Part shown: positions 1 to 5,339 of the stretch, piece by piece
Numbering within the stretch: position 1 is the stretch's first letter
Layout: every line of letters starts with the position of its first letter
Assembly: GCA_019244985.1 (NCBI GenBank)
Contig: JAFASB010000217.1
Location: forward strand, 1 to 11,236
From: Acidimicrobiia bacterium
GTDB lineage: Bacteria; Actinomycetota; Acidimicrobiia; Acidimicrobiales; AC-14
Reading direction: 5' to 3'
DNA: 11,236 nucleotides
Made by a program: the position numbers and the translations under genes
Notes under the pieces: model-generated
What the model was told of the DNA's origin: nothing
Seen by the model: the letters and a program-made list of their open reading frames with translations, nothing else
Database searches by the model: none

Positions 1-647
1 CCGCTCGGAGACGTGGGCGGCTGTGGGCGCGCCGCAGGAGCGGGCTGCGCTGCAGCCGGAGCCTCGCTGGCCGCCGCGGGGGCGGAAGGGGCCGCTGGAC
101 GCGGTGCCGCTTCGGCGGGCGCCTCGGTCGGCGGGGCCGCAGCCGCGGGAGCGACCGGCTCCTGGCGCGGCGCGGGACGAGGCGGGGCGGGCAGGGGACG
201 AGGGGGGGCGGGCGCGGGACGGGGTGCCGCAGCGGGAGCCGGACGGGGCGGGGGCAGCGTGAGGTCGGGCTGCTCGCTGGCCGGACGGCTGGTGATGAGG
301 CGGTGTGTCGGGTCGGGCGGCCGGGCGGTGGACGCCGCGGCGGCGGGAGCGGGTGCCTCTTCGACCGCAGGCGCCTCAACCGCAGCAGCAGCAGCCGCCG
401 CAGGCTCGGCCGGCGCCGCTGCCTTCTTGGTCGTCGCCTTCTTGACGACCGGCGGCTCCTCGGGCTGGACGTCACGCTTCAGTCCCTCGCGTTCAGCCTT
501 CCGGCGAACGCGGTCGGCCTGGGCGTCCTCGATGCTGGAGGAGTGGCTCTTGACCCCGATCCCGAGCGCGCTGCAGAGATCGAGCGTCTCCTTGTTGGAG
601 AGCCCGAGTTCGCGCGCTAGCTCATAGACCCGAATCCTTCTCGCCAA
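1..647 (-). CDS. infB: Translation initiation factor IF-2, N-terminal part (runs off the left edge)
   Basis: IF2 is the GTPase that brings initiator fMet-tRNA to the 30S subunit and promotes 50S joining. About 215 residues are visible. Residues 1-55 form the small IF2N domain (MARRIRVYELARELGLSNKE, then a segment ending near KSHSSSIED), the usual start of IF2. After this comes a Lys-containing linker (KKATTKK, about 69-75) and a long low-complexity region rich in Ala, Pro and Arg that reaches the window edge. The G domain and C-terminal domains lie outside. I chose the TTG at 647-645 because the frame has a stop (TAG) at 682-680 and no ATG or GTG between it and the IF2N motif. No stop is seen inside the window, so the gene is cut by the edge and not broken. 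It starts 8 nt after ylxR, so co-transcription with rimP-nusA-ylxR is likely. Family assignment is firm; the TTG start is likely but not certain. Confidence 0.93.
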   Translation of the reverse strand, partial: MARRIRVYELARELGLSNKETLDLCSALGIGVKSHSSSIEDAQADRVRRKAEREGLKRDVQPEEPPVVKKATTKKAAAPAEPAAAAAAAVEAPAVEEAPAPAAAASTARPPDPTHRLITSRPASEQPDLTLPPPRPAPAAAPRPAPAPPRPLPAPPRPAPRQEPVAPAAAAPPTEAPAEAAPRPAAPSAPAAASEAPAAAQPAPAARPQPPTSPS

Positions 648-655
648 CTGCCTGC

Positions 656-934
656 TCAGCCCTTCCTTGGTGTCCCGTAGCTATCCATGCTGACACGATT
701 TCGTTCGCTCTCACGAAGCGACTCGATCGCTTGGGGGCGGATCTCACTTCGCAGCGCCCACCCGAACGCCTTGCGTCGCACCGCCGCCTCGACACACGAT
801 GGCGATTCCCGGCACAGCCAGGCCCCTCGACCATTCAACGTGCGCCCTTCGGCGAGCATTCCGTCGGGTGTGCGCACATAGCGCACGAGCTCCTCCTGCG
901 ACCGGGCCCGGCGGCACCCGACGCAGGTTCTCAC
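656..934 (-). CDS. ylxR: YlxR/DUF448 family RNA-binding protein
   Basis: This 92-residue protein belongs to the YlxR (DUF448) family, small basic proteins almost always encoded between nusA and infB. They are thought to bind RNA or DNA, and some have been reported to affect RNase P or nucleoid functions; the exact role here cannot be read from sequence. Visible hallmarks are an N-terminal RTCVGCR (residues 2-8), the family signature GRGAW (35-39), a following Cys pair (C41 and C47) and the basic RRKAFGWALR segment (53-62). The four cysteines (C4, C7, C41, C47) could form a metal site, which is inference. The start is GTG at 934-932, 23 nt after the nusA stop, with only a weak Shine-Dalgarno. 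The C-terminal 20 residues are polar and not diagnostic. The infB start follows 8 nt after the stop. Confidence 0.9.
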   Translation of the reverse strand: MRTCVGCRRARSQEELVRYVRTPDGMLAEGRTLNGRGAWLCRESPSCVEAAVRRKAFGWALRSEIRPQAIESLRESERNRVSMDSYGTPRKG

Positions 935-957
935 CGGGGCTCTGCGCCCTGCCCCCG

Positions 958-2238
958 CTATGTCGGACTCTCGGCCGGAGGTTCGGCCGCCTCCTCCTCC
1001 GCCGCCGGTTGCGCCGGTGCCGCTTCGGTGGTCTGCGGTGCGGCTTCGGCGGTCTCAACGGCCGCGCTCTCAGACGGCGCCGCCGCTGCCGGGGCGCCGC
1101 TCGCCGCGGGAGCATCACCCTCCGAGTCGGCGGGCGCCCCGCCTGCCTGCCACTGCTCGGCGGACACTCCCTCGCCGCCCTCAGCCGGCTTCCACACCAG
1201 CTCGCCGGACTCGTTCTCGACCCACTCGCCCTCGGCCCAGTCCTGGCCGGCGTAGGCCTCCTCCTCGGCGAGCTGCGTCTCGCTCTTGATGTCGACGCGC
1301 CACCCCGTGAGGCGGGCGGCCAGGCGGGCGTTCTGGCCCTCCTTCCCGATGGCCAGCGACAGCTGGTAATCGGGGACGATGACCTCGGCGGTGCCCGTCG
1401 ACTCGTCGATGCGCACCTCCTTGACCTTTGCCGGCGACAGCGCCTTCATCACGAACTCCGACGGCTCCTCGGAGAACGGCACGATGTCGACCTTCTCGCC
1501 GCGCAGCTCGTTCACGACCATGCGCACCCGTGCGCCGCGCGCGCCGACACATGCGCCGACCGGATCGACGTTCGGGTCATTGGACCACACGGCGATCTTC
1601 GTGCGGTGGCCGGGCTCGCGCGCCACGGCCTTCAGCTCGACGACGCCGTCGCTGATCTCGGGCACCTCGAGCTCGAACAGCCGCTTGATCAGACCGGGGT
1701 GGGTCCGCGACACCACGATCTGGGGGCCCTTGGTGGTCTTGCGCACCTCGACGATGTACGCCTTGAGGCGGGCGTTGCGGTCGTAGTGCTCGTAAGGCAC
1801 CTGCTCCGCTTGAGGCAGGAGGGCTTCGACCCGACCGAGGTCGAGCAGCGTGTAGCGCTGGTCCTTCTGCTGGATGATGCCGGTGACGATGTCGCCCTCG
1901 CGGCCGGCGTACTCCTCGTACTTGATGTCGCGCTCGGCCTCGCGGATTCGCTGGAGGATGACCTGCTTCGCGGTCTGGGCGGCGATACGGCCGAAGTCCT
2001 CGGGCGTGTCCTCCCACTCGCGTACGACGTTGCCGTCCTCGTCGAGCTCCTGCGCGTAGACGTGCATCTCCCCGCTGTCGGGGTCGATGGTGACGACCGC
2101 CTCCTCGGCGGCGTTCGGCATGCGCTTGTAGGCGGAGACCAGCGCGTTGGCCAAGGCGTCGAGCAGGGTGTCCATCGACACGCCCTTCTCGCGCTCGAGG
2201 ACCTGCAGGGCCTCCATCAGCTCGAAGTTGGTGGCCAT
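958..2238 (-). CDS. nusA: Transcription termination/antitermination factor NusA
   Basis: NusA binds RNA polymerase and nascent RNA, promotes pausing and intrinsic termination, and takes part in antitermination. The 426-residue product shows the standard order: the N-terminal RNAP-binding domain (about 1-105), an S1 domain (about 112-180), KH1 with VGACVGARGARV (about 230-240), and KH2 with AIGKEGQNARLAARLTGW (296-313) followed by the VDIKS end. From about residue 320 the protein continues into a roughly 100-residue acidic tail, rich in Ala, Glu and Pro, with several Trp residues. The two C-terminal AR repeats of the E. coli protein are absent, as in most Gram-positive NusA. The ATG at 2238-2236 overlaps the rimP stop by one base (TGATG), which suggests translational coupling. 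The gene ends in TAG, 23 nt before ylxR. Confidence 0.98.
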   Translation of the reverse strand: MATNFELMEALQVLEREKGVSMDTLLDALANALVSAYKRMPNAAEEAVVTIDPDSGEMHVYAQELDEDGNVVREWEDTPEDFGRIAAQTAKQVILQRIREAERDIKYEEYAGREGDIVTGIIQQKDQRYTLLDLGRVEALLPQAEQVPYEHYDRNARLKAYIVEVRKTTKGPQIVVSRTHPGLIKRLFELEVPEISDGVVELKAVAREPGHRTKIAVWSNDPNVDPVGACVGARGARVRMVVNELRGEKVDIVPFSEEPSEFVMKALSPAKVKEVRIDESTGTAEVIVPDYQLSLAIGKEGQNARLAARLTGWRVDIKSETQLAEEEAYAGQDWAEGEWVENESGELVWKPAEGGEGVSAEQWQAGGAPADSEGDAPAASGAPAAAAPSESAAVETAEAAPQTTEAAPAQPAAEEEAAEPPAESPT

Positions 2239-2735
2239 CAGCGGGCTCCTGCCTTCGACTTGGTCGTGCCCTTTGCCTTGTCCTTCGCCTTGCCGCGCTC
2301 GGCGGGCTCCCAGACGAACACGGTGCGGGCCTTCTCGACGTCGCCGTAGGCGAGGCGGCGCCCGGCGACGACGAAGCTGTCGTCGTCGGCCGACTCGAGG
2401 GTGCCCTCGACGCGCCGGTCACCCTCGACATCGGGCTTGGTCTTCACCGCTACGTCAGAGCCGACGAAGCGCCGGAAGTGGGCGGGCGTGCGCAATGGCC
2501 GCTCGAGCCCGGGACTCGACACCTCGAGGGTGTAGCGGCCCGGGACGGGATCGTGGCGATCGAGGGCATCGGAGACGACGAGGGTGGCTTCGCTGACCGC
2601 GTCGAGGTCGATGCCGCCGGGGCGGTCGACGGTGACCCTGAGGGTCGCGCCCAGCTGCTCGACGTCGACGACTTCCACATCGTGGGCAGCGAGGAGGGGC
2701 TCCACCAGCTCGTGCACACGACCCGTGACACTCAC
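2238..2735 (-). CDS. rimP: Ribosome maturation factor RimP
   Basis: RimP is needed for late assembly of the 30S subunit and binds near S12. The 165-residue product has the N-terminal alpha/beta domain (about 1-80), with the diagnostic segment YTLEVSSPGLERPLRTPAHF (68-87), followed by the small C-terminal barrel domain (about 88-145). It ends in a Lys-rich tail (RGKAKDKAKGTTKSKAGAR, 147-165). The frame is open further upstream to a TTG at 2768, but that codon lies inside the T-tract of the terminator hairpin. I chose GTG at 2735-2733 because an almost perfect Shine-Dalgarno (AGGAGGTG, 2742-2749) sits at the normal distance. A GTG at 2744-2742 is the main alternative and would add three residues. 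rimP leads the rimP-nusA-ylxR-infB block, and its stop overlaps the nusA start by one base. Confidence 0.95.
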   Translation of the reverse strand: MSVTGRVHELVEPLLAAHDVEVVDVEQLGATLRVTVDRPGGIDLDAVSEATLVVSDALDRHDPVPGRYTLEVSSPGLERPLRTPAHFRRFVGSDVAVKTKPDVEGDRRVEGTLESADDDSFVVAGRRLAYGDVEKARTVFVWEPAERGKAKDKAKGTTKSKAGAR

Positions 2736-2741
2736 TTCGGC

Positions 2742-2749
2742 CACCTCCT
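2742..2749 (-). promoter_or_regulatory. Shine-Dalgarno sequence of rimP
   Basis: On the minus strand this reads AGGAGGTG, complementary to the 3' end of 16S rRNA over its whole length. It is separated from the GTG at 2735 by six bases (GCCGAA). It is the main reason for preferring this start over the upstream TTG. A second purine-rich stretch (AAAGGAGAG) just before it could serve the alternative GTG at 2744. Confidence 0.85.
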
Positions 2750-2757
2750 CTCTCCTT

Positions 2758-2808
2758 TCAGCAAACAAAAGCGTGGGCCCAAAAGCCCACGCCCATCCAC
2801 CCGCGCAT
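2758..2808 (-). other. Possible 16-codon leader ORF across the rimP hairpin
   Basis: An ATG at 2808-2806 opens a 16-residue frame, MRGWMGVGFWAHAFVC, ending in TGA at 2760-2758, just before the purine-rich Shine-Dalgarno region of rimP. It contains two Trp codons and runs through the whole terminator-like stem-loop, so ribosomes translating it would be expected to disrupt the hairpin. No clear Shine-Dalgarno precedes the ATG, and the length is within what chance allows in such DNA. I record it as a candidate leader peptide only; no homology is claimed. Confidence 0.25.
2763..2792 (-). terminator. Intrinsic terminator or attenuator hairpin upstream of rimP
   Basis: The minus strand contains GCGTGGGC, a six-base loop TTTTGG, then GCCCACGC, a perfect 8-bp GC-rich stem (2771-2778 paired with 2785-2792). 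It is followed directly by TTTTGTTT. This is the classic form of a Rho-independent terminator for minus-strand transcription. It lies 81 bp past the stop of the acetyltransferase gene and ends 27 bp before the rimP start codon. It can terminate the upstream operon. Because the only promoter-like element seen for rimP lies upstream of it, it may also work as an attenuator. Confidence 0.82.
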
Positions 2809-2829
2809 ACGACGAACGACTGCTCGATA

Positions 2830-2835
2830 AGTATA
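2830..2835 (-). promoter_or_regulatory. Candidate -10 element for the rimP operon
   Basis: The minus strand reads TATACT here, five of six matches to the sigma-70-type -10 consensus and the only A/T-rich patch in the gap apart from the terminator tail. No good -35 hexamer is found at a spacing of 16-18 bp (the sequence there is GC-only), which is not rare in actinobacteria but lowers confidence. If used, transcription would start near 2823 and give a leader of about 88 nt that includes the hairpin at 2763-2792. Confidence 0.4.
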
Positions 2836-2860
2836 GGCGGGGGCGCAAGTCTCCCGGGGC

Positions 2861-2882
2861 GCTCAGGAGTCGCTCAGAAGTC
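2861..2882. repeat. Tandem 11-bp direct repeat upstream of the candidate promoter
   Basis: Two adjacent 11-bp units, GCTCAGGAGTC and GCTCAGAAGTC on the plus strand, differ at one position. The second overlaps the stop codon and last codons of the acetyltransferase gene, and the first lies in the intergenic gap about 25 bp upstream of the candidate -10. It may be a binding site for a regulator or a chance duplication. Confidence 0.5.
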
Positions 2883-4100
2883 CGTGGAACACCACGGGGG
2901 GACGTCGGCGCCGAACACCAGGTCGGCCCTGGCGAGCGCTCCAGGCGTGAGCTCCTCGACCCGGCCCGCGCCCGCGAGCGAGGTCAACGAGACCCCGCCC
3001 AGGTACGCCGATCCCAGCTCGGCCACGGAAAGGCGCAGGTCAGGGGGGCCGTTCGTCCGGCGGCAGCCGGCCCCGTCGGGCCCGGCGTCGAGCTCGTAGC
3101 GGGCTTCGTTCTCGGGCAGGAAGGCGTCGACCACGTCGAGCACCAGGCGGTCGGCTATCCGGTAGCGACGGCCCTCGAGGGCCCGGGCCACGTCGACGAG
3201 CCGGACCCAGAGGAAGTCCGACACCGTCCGGGTCCGCAGGCGGCGGGGGTCCCGGAGCATCCAGCGCACCGGCTCCTCCACCGGGAGGTTCTCGAAGCGG
3301 ACGGTGGCCACGAGGTCGACCCCGAGCAGGTACTGCCACAGGGCGGCGCGCACGGGCGGGCTCGTGCCCATCGCCTGATTCACGAAAAGCCTGTACTGGG
3401 GGATGTTGTCGTCCCAGTTCTCCTTCAACCGGTAGCAGGCGAAGCCGACATCGTCGCCCATGCGGCACACGACGTGGAACAGCTCGCTCCCACCTTCGTC
3501 CCGCGCCCACTCCGGGTCGCGCAGGAACTGCTCCCACCAGCCATCGGGCCTGGTCACCTGTCCCGCCTGCAGACGACGGGCGCCCTCGAACACGTCCGGC
3601 AGCACCTTGGCCGCTTCAGCCTTGTCGAGGAGCTCGAACCGCGCGCCGGCCGCCGTGTCCTCACGGAAGACTCCGTGGACGCGGTCGAGCTCTGCGGCCG
3701 CGCTGGTCGTGGCCCACCCGTAGCCGAAGCGGCCGTAGATCACGCTCTCGGCTGCCAACAGCGTCGCCACGGGCTCGCCGCGGCCGCGGAAGTCGTCGAG
3801 CTGCCGGCGCATCAGCGCGGTCAGCAGTCCTTGGCGCCGGTGGGTCGGAAGGACGCCGACCGCGGTCACCCCGGGGGCGTGCACGTCGGAACCGCCCGGG
3901 ACCGTGAGCCGCATGTCCCAATCGCCGGCGGTGCCGACGATGCGCCCTTCCTCGAAGGCAGCCAACCCGTTCCAGTGGCCGAACCGCTGGGACTGGTACT
4001 TCATCTCCGCGTCGCCGAGCTGCACGCCGAACGGGATGTGTTCGGCCCGCACGTACTCGGGCCACTCTTCGGCCGTGACCTCCCGGATCTCGACGTCCAC
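2874..4100 (-). CDS. Eis-like GNAT-family N-acetyltransferase with C-terminal SCP2-like domain
   Basis: The 408-residue product resembles Eis of Mycobacterium tuberculosis along its whole length. Eis is an acetyl-CoA-dependent acetyltransferase that can modify several amines on its substrates. The N-terminal GNAT domain (about 1-135) carries the acetyl-CoA loop (VGVLPTHRRQGLL, 81-93) and IYGRFGYG (121-128). Y122 aligns with Tyr126, the proposed general acid of Eis. A second GNAT-like part follows, then a sterol-carrier-type domain (about 300-408). The protein ends in Phe, as Eis does, where the terminal carboxylate is the proposed base; here the ending is PWCSTDF. The physiological substrate is unknown and drug modification should not be assumed. 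The GTG start is 11 nt after the ispG stop, so the gene is probably the last of that operon, followed by a terminator. M. tuberculosis also has a GNAT gene after ispG (Rv2867c), but that protein is shorter. Confidence 0.88.
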   Translation of the reverse strand: MDVEIREVTAEEWPEYVRAEHIPFGVQLGDAEMKYQSQRFGHWNGLAAFEEGRIVGTAGDWDMRLTVPGGSDVHAPGVTAVGVLPTHRRQGLLTALMRRQLDDFRGRGEPVATLLAAESVIYGRFGYGWATTSAAAELDRVHGVFREDTAAGARFELLDKAEAAKVLPDVFEGARRLQAGQVTRPDGWWEQFLRDPEWARDEGGSELFHVVCRMGDDVGFACYRLKENWDDNIPQYRLFVNQAMGTSPPVRAALWQYLLGVDLVATVRFENLPVEEPVRWMLRDPRRLRTRTVSDFLWVRLVDVARALEGRRYRIADRLVLDVVDAFLPENEARYELDAGPDGAGCRRTNGPPDLRLSVAELGSAYLGGVSLTSLAGAGRVEELTPGALARADLVFGADVPPWCSTDF

Positions 4101-4111
4101 GACGCCGAACG

Positions 4112-5317
4112 CTACGAGTTCCTGCGGATCAGGTCGACCTTCTGCTCGACGGCGTTGGGGTCCTCGCCCTGCACGGAAAGCAGTGCCTGCCGATCCTTCT
4201 CGGCTTCGGCCGCGGCGGTTGGGTCGGCGGCGGCCAGCCGAGCCTCGACGCCCTCGGCGACCAGACGCTCGGCCTCCTCGAGTAGGGCGGCGACCATCTC
4301 GCTTTCGGGCACGACGCGGACCACCTCACCGCGCACGAACAGGTGGCCCCGTTGACGCCCGGCGGCGATGCCGAGGTCGGCGCCCCGCGCCTCGCCCGGG
4401 CCGTTGACGACGCAGCCCATCACCGCCACCTGGATCGGCAGATTGCGCTCGCCGAGAGCGGCCTGCGCCTCCTGGGCGACCTTGATGACGTCGACCTCGG
4501 CGCGGCCACACGACGGGCAGGCGATGAGGTCGAGGCCTTTGCGCTCACGAAGGCCGAGGGCCTCGAGCAGCTGGCGTCCGGCGCGCGCCTCTTCGACCGG
4601 ATCCGCGGTGAGCGAGTAGCGGATGGTGTCGCCGATGCCCTCCGACAACAGCGTTGCGATCCCGGCCGTGGCCTTGATGAGGCCGTGTGGCGGCGGCCCC
4701 GCCTCCGTCACCCCGAGGTGCAACGGATAATCCACGGTGTCGGCCAGCTGCCGGTACGCCTCGATCATCAACGGCACGTTGGACGCCTTCACCGAGATCT
4801 TCACGTCGTCGAACCCGACCTCGGCGAAGTAGGCGAGCTCGCGCTGGGCGGACTCGACGAGCGCCTCGGGAGTGGCGCCGTCGTACTTCTTGTAGAGCTC
4901 CGGGTCGAGGGAGCCGGCGTTGACGCCGATGCGTATCGGGACCATGCGCGCCTTGGCCTCTTCAGCGACAAGCTTGATGTGCTCGGGTTTGCGGATGTTG
5001 CCGGGGTTCAGCCGCAGGCACTGCACGCCGGCCTCGAGGGCGGCGAGCGCCAGTTTGTACTGGAAGTGGATGTCGGCGACGAGCGGCACGGGCGAGCGGG
5101 GCACGATGCGGGCCAGGCCCTCGGCCGCCTCCTCCTCGTTGCACGTGCACCGCACGATGTCGGCGCCGGCGGCTGCCAGCTCGTAGATCTGGGCCAGCGT
5201 CGCGTCGACGTCGGCGGTCTTGGTCACCGTCATCGACTGCACGGTGATCGGCGCGCCGCCACCGACCGGGACGTCGCCGACGTGGATCTGCCGCGTCTGC
5301 CGGCGAGGGAAGCTCAC
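4112..5317 (-). CDS. ispG: 4-hydroxy-3-methylbut-2-enyl diphosphate synthase (IspG/GcpE)
   Basis: IspG is the iron-sulfur enzyme of the penultimate MEP-pathway step. It reductively converts methylerythritol cyclodiphosphate to HMBPP in the cytosol. The 401-residue protein has the TIM-barrel part (about 10-255), with VQSM (26-29), LNPGNI (103-108), RIGVNAGSL (129-137) and LHLGVTEAG (199-207). The C-terminal part holds the [4Fe-4S] ligands: CPSC (C267, C270), GCVVNGPGEA (C302) and E309, the fourth ligand in characterised enzymes. All ligands are present, so the protein should be active. Residues from about 355 on form an Ala/Glu-rich tail. The start is GTG at 5317-5315. A GGGGAGG motif lies directly against it, closer than usual, but no better in-frame start exists. 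The gene follows the site-2 protease after 22 nt and is two genes downstream of dxr, so two MEP enzymes share one operon. Confidence 0.97.
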   Translation of the reverse strand: MSFPRRQTRQIHVGDVPVGGGAPITVQSMTVTKTADVDATLAQIYELAAAGADIVRCTCNEEEAAEGLARIVPRSPVPLVADIHFQYKLALAALEAGVQCLRLNPGNIRKPEHIKLVAEEAKARMVPIRIGVNAGSLDPELYKKYDGATPEALVESAQRELAYFAEVGFDDVKISVKASNVPLMIEAYRQLADTVDYPLHLGVTEAGPPPHGLIKATAGIATLLSEGIGDTIRYSLTADPVEEARAGRQLLEALGLRERKGLDLIACPSCGRAEVDVIKVAQEAQAALGERNLPIQVAVMGCVVNGPGEARGADLGIAAGRQRGHLFVRGEVVRVVPESEMVAALLEEAERLVAEGVEARLAAADPTAAAEAEKDRQALLSVQGEDPNAVEQKVDLIRRNS

Positions 5318-5339
5318 CCTCCCCAGGCTAGGCGTGCCG

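Larger units (their letters stand above)
2736..2873. other. Intergenic region between the acetyltransferase gene and rimP
   Basis: This 138-bp gap is the only clear operon boundary in the window. It carries part of the 11-bp tandem repeat, the candidate -10, the terminator-like hairpin, the small possible leader ORF and the rimP Shine-Dalgarno, each listed separately. No tRNA-like fold or known riboswitch pattern was recognised. All other intergenic gaps are 23 bp or less. Confidence 0.8.

Noticed and set aside
13..627. Plus-strand Gly/Ala/Arg-rich open frame opposite infB
   Set aside because: The minus strand encodes a clear IF2N domain and linker. The glycine-rich frame is the complement of Ala/Pro codons.
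799..2349. Long plus-strand open frame (516 codons) opposite nusA
   Set aside because: It lies antisense to nusA, whose domains are certain. The product is low-complexity Arg/Leu/Asp-rich sequence with no recognisable motif. Long antisense frames are expected in DNA with this third-position GC.
2736..2768. TTG start for rimP at 2768
   Set aside because: It falls in the T-tract of the terminator hairpin, lacks its own ribosome binding site, and would translate the strong Shine-Dalgarno of the GTG at 2735.
2478..4355. Plus-strand open frame of 625 codons opposite rimP, the acetyltransferase and ispG
   Set aside because: It spans three well-supported minus-strand genes and the terminator region, has no domain signature, and is a shadow of the high GC content.
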